From NCBI GenBank assembly GCA_026390735.1, contig JAPLFJ010000023.1, positions 1 to 41,725 on the forward strand: a DNA stretch of 41,725 nucleotides, given 5' to 3'. The position numbers were made by a program, and so were the translations under genes. The stretch comes from Ignavibacteriota bacterium (GTDB taxonomy: Bacteria; Bacteroidota; Ignavibacteria; Tepidaquicellales; Tepidaquicellaceae). The notes under the pieces are model-generated. The model searched no databases and was not told where the DNA came from. It saw only the letters and a program-made list of their open reading frames with translations. Numbering within the stretch: the first letter of the stretch is position 1; each line of letters opens with the position of its first letter. Below are positions 35,049-41,725 of this stretch, piece after piece.

Positions 35049-36707
35049 CTATTTACCGAAGACTATCTTTCCGTTAACGACTGTCTTCAGTACTTTAATA
35101 TCTTTAATCTTCTTTGCGTCGAAAGTGAAAATATCATCGGAGAGCACTACAAAGTCGGCATATTTATCCTTTTCGAGTGTTCCCTTTGTTTTTTCCTCAA
35201 ATCCTGCATAGGCTGCATAAACCGTGAATGCTTTGATTGCATCAAGTACAGATAATTTCTGATTCAGGTTAGGAATGTTGCTCATATTTGTATCCAATGG
35301 CTGCCTGTTAACGAGCAAATGAATAAGAGTAAGCGGGCTGATGTAATTGCTGTACGGGAAATTTGAACCTGCAGTAATGTACTTTGTGCTCTGCAGCATT
35401 GCATTCCACATACCAACGTTGTTTGAATTGGTTTCAGGTATAAAGTCTTTAAGTATTTCGATATTAGACATTGTTTCCTCAGGACGCACGGAAGGAATAA
35501 TCTTTAATGCGCCTAGTCTATTAACATCATTCGGCGAAATAAACTCAATGTATTCAAGAACTGTTCTGTGGTCTTTAGGATTCTTTTCCTTTAAGACTTT
35601 TTCTATTACGTTCAGGTTATTCGTAACAGCTTTATCACCTACTGATTTAATATAGAATTGAAAACCTTTATCGAGTGCTTTCTTGTAAGCAGTTTCAATT
35701 TCTTCATCTGTTGCGTAAAGGAATGTATTCCTTGTATCAATTTTGTACTTATCATTCATAGAAGCTGCCTGAAGGTTCAATGCTCCGTCATAGTCTATAG
35801 AAACGGCTCTAACCGTCAGATAATCTTTATAGTTAACCTCTATACCCTTACTTAAATACTCTTCGAATGTTTCGTCACCGGCGCTTAAAATTCCGTACAT
35901 CTTTACTGCCAGTTTATTACTGTCAATAATCTGCTTGAATAAGCTTATTGATTCCTTGTTTACTGTTCGATCGTGAACTTCCGTGATACCGTATTTTGCG
36001 AGTTCAAGAGTAGCAATCTGAAGCGAACCCGTTAAATCCTCTTTTGATATTTCAGGTGACTTTTCCTTAACTAAATTAACTGCTTTATCGAATAACAAAC
36101 CCGTCAACTCACCCTTTTCGTTCTTCTCAATTTCGCCATCTTTTGGGTTTGGTGTAAGGTTTGTAATCTGGAGAGTCTGGAGTAATTTTGAGTTAGTCCA
36201 CACCATATCGCCTGTAACATTTACTATATAAACATTATGGTTAGGAGCGGCTGCATCAAGTATAGTTTTATCTATTTTAAGCAGTTCTTCTTCTTTGAAG
36301 TTTAACTCATTAAGCGCATACCCGACAACCCAGCTACCTTCTTTCTTTGCCTTGGCATTTTCTGAGATAATTTTCTGAGCTTCCTCAATGGACTTTACGT
36401 TTGAAAAGTTTATGAAATTAAGGTTTCTGGCAAATTCCACGAGTGAACCTTCCATATCAGTAAATCCCGGAATTACAGTCTTACCACTGAGGTCAACCAC
36501 ATCTTTCGTATCGAATTTCTCTTTAATCTTTGCAGTAGTTCCTATTTCAAGAATCTTACCGTCTCTCACAGCCATTGCCTCATAAACTGTATTATTCGCA
36601 TCGAGGGAATAGATTTTACCGTTTACGAATAGAGTCACAGGTGATTTTGAGCACGAGGTAAGAGCAACTACCAATAATATTATTAACAATGATTTAATAT
36701 ATCGCAT
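35049..36707 (-). CDS. Amidohydrolase-like lipoprotein that has lost its metal ligands
   Basis: 552 residues. Lipobox ALTSC (Cys19). The fold is that of YtcJ-type amidohydrolases: NGKIYSLDANNTVYEAMAVR, VIPGFTD (78-84), YDGAL (306-310), GDKAV (357-361) and a C-terminal GTLEKDKYADFVVL. Every usual metal or catalytic position is changed: the HxH after PGFxD is E86-G-S88; the His of xHAIGD is Lys354; RIEH is VLEY (Tyr386); QPxH is RPEE; GSD is GSN (Asn449). The protein is therefore probably a non-catalytic relative, perhaps a binding protein. First gene of the operon; no clear promoter was found upstream. Confidence 0.8.
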   Translation of the reverse strand: MRYIKSLLIILLVVALTSCSKSPVTLFVNGKIYSLDANNTVYEAMAVRDGKILEIGTTAKIKEKFDTKDVVDLSGKTVIPGFTDMEGSLVEFARNLNFINFSNVKSIEEAQKIISENAKAKKEGSWVVGYALNELNFKEEELLKIDKTILDAAAPNHNVYIVNVTGDMVWTNSKLLQTLQITNLTPNPKDGEIEKNEKGELTGLLFDKAVNLVKEKSPEISKEDLTGSLQIATLELAKYGITEVHDRTVNKESISLFKQIIDSNKLAVKMYGILSAGDETFEEYLSKGIEVNYKDYLTVRAVSIDYDGALNLQAASMNDKYKIDTRNTFLYATDEEIETAYKKALDKGFQFYIKSVGDKAVTNNLNVIEKVLKEKNPKDHRTVLEYIEFISPNDVNRLGALKIIPSVRPEETMSNIEILKDFIPETNSNNVGMWNAMLQSTKYITAGSNFPYSNYISPLTLIHLLVNRQPLDTNMSNIPNLNQKLSVLDAIKAFTVYAAYAGFEEKTKGTLEKDKYADFVVLSDDIFTFDAKKIKDIKVLKTVVNGKIVFGK

Positions 36708-36889
36708 AATGATTTAATTTATTTGTTTAATCTGAATATCATATTAACATAATAAATAAAGCATTCTTTTAAAATGCAATTTCAGTCTTCATTCTAAAAT
36801 AGTTAATATTATATCAGGTATATGCCCCCCATAAAAGTATCACTTAAAGTGGTATTGATTTAGTTATAATTTGTTAATATCTTACAGAC
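36708..36889. promoter_or_regulatory. Divergent intergenic region
   Basis: AT-rich 182 bp between the amidohydrolase-like operon (left) and the MerR gene (right). A TATAAT on the plus strand at 36865-36870 could be the -10 of the MerR gene, but the -35 at 17 bp (ACTTAA) is poor. A GTAT-x-CACTTAAAGTG palindrome (CACTT/AAGTG, 36841-36851) lies just upstream and might be an operator. Confidence 0.3.
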
Positions 36890-37381
36890 ATGAAGCAAAG
36901 TAATGTATCAATGAAAGATAAGTTTACTATGAAGAAACTTTACTACTCAATCAGTGAGGTAGGTAAAATCACTGAACTTGAGCAGTATGTTTTAAGGTAC
37001 TGGGAAACAGAATTTGAGCAGTTAAAGCCTGCGAAGAATCTGGCGGGGAATCGTATATACACGAACAAGGACATAAAGTTAATACTTTACATCAAAAGAC
37101 TTTTAAAGGAAGAGAAATATACAATCGAAGGTGCAAAGAAACTGCTTAAGACCTATAACTTTAAGGACGAGCAGGCAGAAGCATCTGAACCTGTAAGAGA
37201 AAACAAGACTCACGTGAAGAAGATTACGCAGCCTATGCGTAACGAAACCAAACAAACTAAGGAATTAAGTCTTTTCAGTTCAGAAGAAACATCTGCAAAC
37301 GATGAAGAAACAAAAGAACTAAAGAGAGACCTCAAAGAATTAAGAACATTCTTAAGCGACCTGTTAAACGATTTAGACTAA
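36890..37381 (+). CDS. MerR family transcriptional regulator
   Basis: 163 residues. A winged helix-turn-helix of the MerR type: YYSISEVGKITELEQYVLRY (18-37), WETEFEQLKPAKNLAGNRIY (38-57) and DIKLILYIKRLL (61-72). The C-terminal half is charged and ends in a predicted helix (KELKRDLKELRTFLSDLLND) with no Cys-based sensor. An internal Met24 is an alternative start. Regulators of this small type often stand near ettA in this phylum. The target is unknown. Confidence 0.85.
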   Translation: MKQSNVSMKDKFTMKKLYYSISEVGKITELEQYVLRYWETEFEQLKPAKNLAGNRIYTNKDIKLILYIKRLLKEEKYTIEGAKKLLKTYNFKDEQAEASEPVRENKTHVKKITQPMRNETKQTKELSLFSSEETSANDEETKELKRDLKELRTFLSDLLNDLD

Positions 37382-37474
37382 TCAGAATCAGATATTAAGG
37401 TACATCCGTTACGGTCTTTTTATATCCTAATAAATTACATTAATTATTATTAATTTATCCAAATTAAAATATCT

Positions 37475-39145
37475 ATGGCAGATAATAAGATTATATTTTC
37501 AATGGTGGGAGTTACGAAAACATTCCCCCCTCACAAGACAGTTCTGAAGAACATATACCTGTCGTTTTTCTACGGCGCAAAGATTGGCGTTATAGGTCTG
37601 AACGGTTCAGGTAAATCAACACTGCTGAAAATCATAGCAGGGCTTGAAACATCGTTCGACGGCGAAGTACACTTCACAAAGGAATACTCAGTAGGGTTTC
37701 TTTCACAGGAACCTGAACTGGACGACAAGAAGACTGTGAAAGAAACAGTTATGGAAGGCGTACAGGAAATAGTTGACATTTTAAAGGAATACGAAGAAGT
37801 GAATAACAAGTTTGCCGAACCGATGACGGATGACGAAATGACGAAGCTCATAGAGCGTCAGGGAGAACTTACAGAACTTATCGACCATAAAGGCGGATGG
37901 GAAATTGACGCAAAGTTATCGCGTGCTATGGATGCCCTGCGCTGTCCTGATGATGACGAATTAATCGAAACACTAAGCGGAGGCGAAAGAAGACGTGTTG
38001 CGTTGTGCAGACTTCTTCTGATGGAACCGGATATATTATTACTTGACGAACCTACAAACCATCTTGATGCAGAATCAGTAGAATGGCTTGAACTTCATTT
38101 ACAGCAGTACAAAGGAACAGTCATAGCCGTAACTCACGACAGGTATTTTCTGGATAACGTTGCGGGCTGGATACTAGAACTCGACCGCGGAGAAGGCATT
38201 CCATGGGAAGGAAACTATTCGTCGTGGCTTGACCAGAAATCGAAGCGACTTGCGATGGAAGAAAAAACAGAAAGCAAACGCCGCAAGACACTCGAACGCG
38301 AACTTGAATGGGTGAGAATGTCTGCAAAGGCACGTCACGCAAAATCGAAGGCAAGACTTCAGGCATACGACAAACTTCTGAACGAAGACACAAAACAGAA
38401 AGAAGACAAACTTGAAATATACATTCCAAACGGACCGCGTCTGGGCAATAAAGTAATTGACGCAATAAAAGTGAAGAAATCATTCGGAGATAAAATGCTG
38501 TTCGAAAACCTGAACTTCTCACTTCCCCCTGCGGGAATCGTTGGAGTTATCGGACCGAACGGTGCTGGTAAAACTACTTTATTCAGAATGATACTTGGGA
38601 CTGAGAAACCAGACGACGGAAGTTTCGACGTCGGTGAAACAGTAACGATTGGATACGTTGACCAGAGCCACATAGAACTCAATCCCGAAGATACAGTCTG
38701 GAAGGCAATTTCCGAAGGTGCAGAATCGATTGAACTAAGTGGCAAACAGTACAACTCGCGTGCTTATGTAGGAAGGTTTAACTTCAACGGAGCCGACCAG
38801 GAAAAGCTCGTAAAGAATCTATCGGGCGGAGAAAGAAACAGGCTTCATTTAGCATTAACATTAAAAACACAGGCAAACGTATTACTGCTTGACGAACCCA
38901 CTAACGACATAGACGTAAACACGCTGCGTGCACTGGAAGAAGGACTCGAAGACTTTGCAGGATGTGCGGTAATCATATCACACGACAGATGGTTTTTAGA
39001 CAGAATTGCAACTCACATACTCGCATTCGAAGGAGACTCGGAAGTTTGCTTCTTTGAAGGCGGATATTCTGAATACGAAGAAAACAAGAAGAAGAGGCTT
39101 GGAGATGCAACACCTAAGAAATTCAAATACAAGAAACTATTCTGA
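37475..39145 (+). CDS. ettA: Energy-dependent translational throttle protein
   Basis: 556 residues, exactly in the range of EttA. Two ABC-F ATPase domains: Walker A GLNGSGKST (41-49) and GPNGAGKTT (360-368); LSGGE signatures at 167-171 and in LSGGERNRLHLAL; Walker B DEPTNHLD (191-198) and DEPTNDID. The arm insert between 95 and 140 and the basic linker (260-300) are present. The C-terminus KKRLGD-x-x-PKKFKYKKLF fits EttA. It binds the ribosomal E site and couples elongation to ATP/ADP ratio. Confidence 0.93.
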   Translation: MADNKIIFSMVGVTKTFPPHKTVLKNIYLSFFYGAKIGVIGLNGSGKSTLLKIIAGLETSFDGEVHFTKEYSVGFLSQEPELDDKKTVKETVMEGVQEIVDILKEYEEVNNKFAEPMTDDEMTKLIERQGELTELIDHKGGWEIDAKLSRAMDALRCPDDDELIETLSGGERRRVALCRLLLMEPDILLLDEPTNHLDAESVEWLELHLQQYKGTVIAVTHDRYFLDNVAGWILELDRGEGIPWEGNYSSWLDQKSKRLAMEEKTESKRRKTLERELEWVRMSAKARHAKSKARLQAYDKLLNEDTKQKEDKLEIYIPNGPRLGNKVIDAIKVKKSFGDKMLFENLNFSLPPAGIVGVIGPNGAGKTTLFRMILGTEKPDDGSFDVGETVTIGYVDQSHIELNPEDTVWKAISEGAESIELSGKQYNSRAYVGRFNFNGADQEKLVKNLSGGERNRLHLALTLKTQANVLLLDEPTNDIDVNTLRALEEGLEDFAGCAVIISHDRWFLDRIATHILAFEGDSEVCFFEGGYSEYEENKKKRLGDATPKKFKYKKLF

Positions 39146-39839
39146 TAGTTTCATAAAGAAAGTTTTCGAAAGCATCGTTGACTTTGCATACCCAAAGATA
39201 TGCTTAGTCAGCGATTGCCGTATAAGTCCGGGCAACTCAAACGACTTCGTATCGGACGCCGTACTCGCAAAACTTGAACTGATAAAAGAAGAAGAGTTTT
39301 CATTCATACGCACGAAGATAAACGCAGACTTCTTTTATTCGCGATACGCATTCCGCCACGACAACGAAATACAGACACTCGTCCATTATTTAAAATACAA
39401 GAAGTTCACAAAGATAGGACACTTCCTCGGCACCATAACAGGCGAACAATTAGCAAACAAGTTTACCGACAAACTCAAAGAATATAAATACCTGTTACCC
39501 GTTCCCCTATTCGGCGGCAAGCTCAGGGAACGCGGCTACAATCAGAGTCTTTACATTTGCAACGGCATAGCTGAAGTCACGGGACTTGAAATCATAAACG
39601 AGACTATGATACGCGTGAAGAACACAAAGTCACAGACGGGATTATCGTATCAGGAAAGAATCACAAACGTACAGGACGCATTCGAACTCAACAGCAAATC
39701 GGGCAGAACTATTGACGGAGGAATCCTCGTAGTGGATGATGTGCTGACCACGGGCTCTACAGTAAAGGAAGTAATAAGGCTGCTGAAGCAATCGACGAGT
39801 GTGAGTGTTGGGGCGGTGACGGTGGGGCTTGCTCGTTAG
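39105..39839 (+). CDS. comF: ComF family phosphoribosyltransferase-like protein
   Basis: The best start is ATG 39105 (244 residues), overlapping ettA by 41 bp; the longer frame from 39006 would lie inside ettA and gives no family sequence. The core is typical: YLLPVPLFGGKLRERGYNQS, TKSQTGLSYQERITNVQDAF and the PRPP loop GILVVDDVLTTGST. The N-terminal zinc ribbon usually has four Cys; here only KICLVSDCRI remains. ComF proteins take part in DNA uptake; other competence genes are not in the window. Confidence 0.88.
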   Translation: MQHLRNSNTRNYSDSFIKKVFESIVDFAYPKICLVSDCRISPGNSNDFVSDAVLAKLELIKEEEFSFIRTKINADFFYSRYAFRHDNEIQTLVHYLKYKKFTKIGHFLGTITGEQLANKFTDKLKEYKYLLPVPLFGGKLRERGYNQSLYICNGIAEVTGLEIINETMIRVKNTKSQTGLSYQERITNVQDAFELNSKSGRTIDGGILVVDDVLTTGSTVKEVIRLLKQSTSVSVGAVTVGLAR

Positions 39840-39927
39840 TTAGTTGTTCGTTGTCTGTTGATAGTTGTTGATTTATCTCAATACTTGAATTATTAATTAA
39901 ATGGTATGTCTTTACCTTGTTTTATAA

Positions 39928-40028
39928 GGACTGCTTAGGGAGTACTTACTGAGATATAAGGGAGATAAATGGAGTACCAGGGGACGATAAGTGGACTTTC
40001 AGGGGACTGTGAGTGGAGAATAATGGGT
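39928..40028 (+). repeat. Ten degenerate GGA(G/C) units at 11-nt period
   Basis: GGAC/GGAG begins at 39928, 39939, (TGAG 39950), 39961, 39971, 39982, 39993, 40004, 40015 and, in weaker form, 40026. Every step is 11 nt except one of 10 (39961 to 39971). Best units: GGACTGCTTAG, GGAGTACTTAC, GGAGTACCAGG, GGACTTTCAGG, GGACTGTGAGT. The period is not a multiple of three, so this is not a coding repeat. Confidence 0.85.
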
Positions 40029-40124
40029 TTTGTTGTATTATCAGTGATTTATTTCGTTAAATTGAAGAATAATACAATTTTTAACGAATAATACTGATTA
40101 AATCAGAGTATTCTGATGATAATT

Positions 40125-40153
40125 AATATACTAAAATCGGATTTGATTGTCAA
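40125..40153 (-). promoter_or_regulatory. Leftward promoter pointing into the 11-nt array
   Basis: On the minus strand: TTGACA (plus 40148-40153), 17-bp spacer, TATATT (plus 40125-40130). Transcription would start near 40117 and run left through two hairpins, then the array, toward the 3' end of comF. No protein gene lies on that strand. Confidence 0.6.
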
Positions 40154-40245
40154 GTCATTTTTACGGTACCTGTATGTGTATTTTTACTTTGTCATTGCCT
40201 AAAAGTGCTTGTTTTTATTAAGTGAAGTGAATAAATTATTAATAA

Positions 40246-40269
40246 ATGAAGTATATAATTCAAATAGCG
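40246..40269 (+). repeat. 24-bp direct repeat, copy 1
   Basis: Begins ATGAAGTATATAATTCAAAT and is identical over 24 bp to 40632-40655. Read as codons it gives MKYIIQIA then a stop, i.e. the start of the secreted protein at 40632 without the rest. Confidence 0.9.
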
Positions 40270-40292
40270 TGAAGGACAAAAGATTACATATT

Positions 40293-40628
40293 ATGAAAGG
40301 TAAGACTATCCAGGTATATATTATATTTCTTACAATACTCGATATGTTCTCTATCGTTTCTATTCTTGAATTTCAAAATAAATTGAGGTGGCTAAATCTC
40401 GATTTACCTAAAATATTTTATTTCTATGTTTGTTTTCTATTGATACCACTATATTTTATTAATATGTTTGTTTTTATGTTTTGTTACTTTTCGAAATCCA
40501 AGATGAATATGACCTTTACTATATTGTACTTTGTAAATACTCTAATATTGTCTTTGCTGGCTTTTTATTCTGCTATTTTTCTATATGAAATAACAGACGG
40601 TAATTTATTAACTTTGATTTTTCGATAA
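40293..40628 (+). CDS. Small membrane protein of unknown function (1)
   Basis: From the ATG at 40293 it has 111 residues; a longer TTG-started frame from 40209 is less likely because its extra 28 residues overlap the duplicated 24-bp repeat. About three membrane helices: VYIIFLTILDMFSIVSIL, FYFYVCFLLIPLYFINMFVF and FTILYFVNTLILSLLAFYSA, with a Lys-rich turn FSKSKMNM. A similar layout is seen in the product of 41151-41471. It lies between the two copies of the 24-bp repeat. AT-rich; no family known. Confidence 0.5.
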   Translation: MKGKTIQVYIIFLTILDMFSIVSILEFQNKLRWLNLDLPKIFYFYVCFLLIPLYFINMFVFMFCYFSKSKMNMTFTILYFVNTLILSLLAFYSAIFLYEITDGNLLTLIFR

Positions 40629-40631
40629 GAT

Positions 40632-40655
40632 ATGAAGTATATAATTCAAATAGCG
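40632..40655 (+). repeat. 24-bp direct repeat, copy 2
   Basis: Identical to 40246-40269; it forms the first eight codons of the secreted-protein gene. The copies are 386 bp apart (start to start). Confidence 0.9.
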
Positions 40656-41084
40656 GTGGTGGTGATGGTGATGTGCGGGAGTGTGTACGGGCAGGAGAAG
40701 ATAAATAGGGATATATTTAATTTTAAAGATTTTGGGTTTATTTATGATGATAGTACGTATTGTGCTTTTGATGGTGGAATTGGATATTTTAAAGTGATTC
40801 TTTTCATGACCGAATATAATAAAGACAAACATACTTTGAATATCTCAGGAAAGGTCTGTGACAGAAAAAGTTATGAGGCTTTTTGTGAAATTTATGCGTA
40901 TATAGGAAGTTTTGATACTGTTAAATGCAGGTTAACAATTAAAAATCGGTTTTCAATTGATTGTACCGGATATTTCAATACAATCTTAGATATATCAGCT
41001 GATGAAAAACTGTATTTCGATTGTTTAGGCTATTCTTTGATAGAATGTAGTATTGATAAACAAAAACTGAAAAAATATCTTTGA
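40632..41084 (+). CDS. Small secreted protein of unknown function
   Basis: 150 residues. A signal peptide (MKYIIQIAVVVMVMCGSVYG) with cleavage near residue 20. The mature part has eight Cys and beta-type strands (YFKVILFMTEYNKDKH, TLNISGKVC, YLIECSIDKQKL-like end), suggesting a disulfide-stabilised periplasmic or secreted domain. It has no T9SS sorting domain. The first 24 bp of the gene are the second copy of a direct repeat found at 40246. Not recognised. Confidence 0.55.
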   Translation: MKYIIQIAVVVMVMCGSVYGQEKINRDIFNFKDFGFIYDDSTYCAFDGGIGYFKVILFMTEYNKDKHTLNISGKVCDRKSYEAFCEIYAYIGSFDTVKCRLTIKNRFSIDCTGYFNTILDISADEKLYFDCLGYSLIECSIDKQKLKKYL

Positions 41085-41137
41085 TGAGTTCCCAAGGTGG
41101 ACGTTTAAGAGCGAACGCTTCGCGTTTGTTGAATGAG

Positions 41138-41145
41138 GGGGAGGA
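41138..41145 (+). promoter_or_regulatory. Shine-Dalgarno that fixes the start at 41151
   Basis: GGGGAGGA, 5 bp before ATG 41151. An earlier ATG at 41133 would make this purine run coding (MRGRKI), which is unlikely. Confidence 0.65.
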
Positions 41146-41150
41146 AGATA

Positions 41151-41471
41151 ATGGGAAATAAGTTATTTTTGACTGTGTTTTCGGTAATAAATACTATTGC
41201 AATTATTGGATATTTGGAATTGAATGGAGTTATTAAAATTACATCAAATATAAATATAGTATTTGGTTACATTGGTCTCTTTATTGTAATATTTTATCTA
41301 TTGATTGCATTGGTTTATTTATCATTTCTCGGTATGATGTTCGCTTATGACAGGAATAAGATTAAGAATGAGAGTTTGTATTTTAAATTGGTTTTAACAA
41401 TTAGTTTGATATTGACGGTTATTAATTCTGTAATGTCTGTGATTTTCTTTTTGAAGAATGGTGATTCATAG
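41151..41471 (+). CDS. Small membrane protein of unknown function (2)
   Basis: 106 residues from the ATG at 41151. About three hydrophobic helices: LFLTVFSVINTIAIIGYL, INIVFGYIGLFIVIFYLLIA and LVLTISLILTVINSVMSVIF, joined by a charged turn FAYDRNKIKNES. The layout and helix spacing match those of the product of 40293-40628, so the two may be distant paralogues flanking the secreted protein. No known motif. Confidence 0.5.
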   Translation: MGNKLFLTVFSVINTIAIIGYLELNGVIKITSNINIVFGYIGLFIVIFYLLIALVYLSFLGMMFAYDRNKIKNESLYFKLVLTISLILTVINSVMSVIFFLKNGDS

Positions 41472-41485
41472 GAGTTATTTATTTG

Positions 41486-41531
41486 TTTCAAATCCCGATA
41501 AATCGGGATGCACAGAACGCGCTGTTTGAAA
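41486..41531. repeat. Palindromic element with three-way-junction fold
   Basis: Outer stem TTTCAAA (41486-41492) with TTTGAAA (41525-41531). Inside it are a perfect 8-bp hairpin ATCCCGAT-AA-ATCGGGAT (41492-41509) and a 4-bp hairpin ACAG-AACGCG-CTGT (41512-41525). This looks like a small dispersed structured repeat. It lies just after the last gene and could also act as a transcript end. Confidence 0.65.
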
Positions 41532-41556
41532 TACAATTTAACAGACTAAAATCGCG

Positions 41557-41622
41557 ACCCACCCCGTCTCCGTCTAAAGAACAGACGGATCCACCCCTCC
41601 AAGGAGTAATGGCACTAACATA
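41557..41622 (-). repeat. Palindromic intergenic repeat, copy 3, fused to a possible IS end
   Basis: Inverted relative to copies 1 and 2. Read on the plus strand: ACCCACCCCGTC, a variable hairpin TCCGTCT (41569-41575) with AGACGGA (41583-41589), CCACCCCTCC, then GGAGTAATGGCACTAACATA (41603-41622). The last part is the inverted partner of 122-141. Confidence 0.65.
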
Positions 41623-41670
41623 GTAAATTAATAGAATAATGGTTATATTAGAGTAATTAAATTAAACAAG

Positions 41671-41725
41671 ATGACTCCAAATGTATCCTTGCAAAAAAGT
41701 ACACAAATAAGGGACCTAATGCGTA
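41671..41725 (+). CDS. Possible 5' end of a mobile-element gene (partial, runs off the right edge)
   Basis: An ATG frame, MTPNVSLQKSTQIRDLMR, remains open to the window edge. It starts about 50 bp inside the inferred IS terminus (41603-41622) and points away from it, as the start of a transposase would. Only 18 codons are visible and they cannot be assigned. Confidence 0.3.
   Translation, partial: MTPNVSLQKSTQIRDLMR

Larger units (their letters stand above)
39840..40292. other. Gene-free region holding the second 11-nt array
   Basis: About 450 bp with no believable gene. From left to right: TTAGTTAG/GTTGTT-rich stretch, the GGA(G/C) array (39928-40028), an imperfect long hairpin with arms TTCGTTAAA and TTTAACGAA (about 40051-40088), a hairpin CTGATT-A-AATCAG (40094-40106), a leftward promoter (40125-40153), and the first copy of the 24-bp repeat (40246-40269). 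Confidence 0.6.

Noticed and set aside
38121-38754. Two long minus-strand frames of about 130 codons inside ettA
   Set aside because: They are antisense shadows of a fully conserved ABC-F gene; their products are Ser/Leu/Cys-rich without motifs.
39006-39104. Upstream extension of the comF frame
   Set aside because: It lies within ettA in another frame and adds no ComF family residues; the ATG at 39105 is preferred.
39928-40028. CsrB/RsmZ-like sponge RNA, suggested by many GGA motifs
   Set aside because: The GGA motifs are on the strand opposite the visible promoter, they do not sit in hairpin loops, and CsrA is not expected in this phylum.
39928-40028. CRISPR array
   Set aside because: Units are 11 nt and degenerate, with no 20-40 nt repeats or unique spacers and no cas genes in the window.
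1-41725. tRNA, rRNA, tmRNA, RNase P or SRP RNA genes
   Set aside because: No TPsiC-type or other signature stretches of these RNAs were seen on either strand.

Overview
The window looks like chromosomal DNA from the Bacteroidota/Chlorobi superphylum, most likely an Ignavibacteria-type lineage. Evidence: a type IX secretion (T9SS) locus (porU-porV), secreted proteins ending in the NYPNPFNPTT-type T9SS sorting domain, many genes without Shine-Dalgarno sequences, and promoters of the form TTGAC-N17-TAnnTTTG. Most of the window is ordinary core genome. It is punctuated by AT-rich accessory islands and cut at both ends by what look like two copies of one repeated element, so the window may be a whole contig bounded by insertion-sequence copies.

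Layout. 1-430: a probable transposase 3' end, palindromic repeats and an orphan T9SS sorting-domain fragment. 516-1649 (-): a class 3 lipase-like lipoprotein. 1961-7164 (+): etfB-etfA, a bifunctional-nuclease/UVR protein, a beta-barrel protein, coaX, a DUF4905-like protein and a YjbQ protein. 7177-12839: accessory island with a DUF6266-like protein, a divergent promoter pair, a ~430 nt promoter-led noncoding region carrying four TGGCGT units at exact 11-nt period, small unknown genes, an Asp-box T9SS cargo protein and a TPR protein. 12840-22575: orphan antitoxin-like gene, membrane Fe-S oxidoreductase (EtfD-like, the probable quinone partner of EtfAB), metK, a frameshifted EI24/CysZ-like gene, purL, a cysteine-peptidase-like lipoprotein and acpP-fabF-rnc. 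22590-32241: T9SS locus with porU, porV, an M6-like cargo protein lacking its HExxH motif, and a GT2 glycosyltransferase. 32238-36707 (-): tightly overlapped operon of an amidohydrolase-like lipoprotein (metal ligands lost), prmC, dtd, a DUF2520 protein and an outer-membrane protein. 36890-39839 (+): MerR regulator, ettA, comF. 39840-41725: second accessory island with a ten-unit GGA(G/C) array, again at 11-nt period, a promoter pointing into it, two small membrane proteins, one secreted protein, a 24-bp duplicated gene start, and palindromic repeats at the right edge.

The observations most worth following are the two 11-nt-period arrays, each about 90-105 nt downstream of a strong promoter in a gene-free island (possible new noncoding RNA or protein-binding array). 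Next are two hydrolase-family proteins whose catalytic or metal ligands are all replaced, and a promoter that sits upstream of, rather than downstream of, a terminator in front of porU. All function calls are from reading the sequence; no database search was run.
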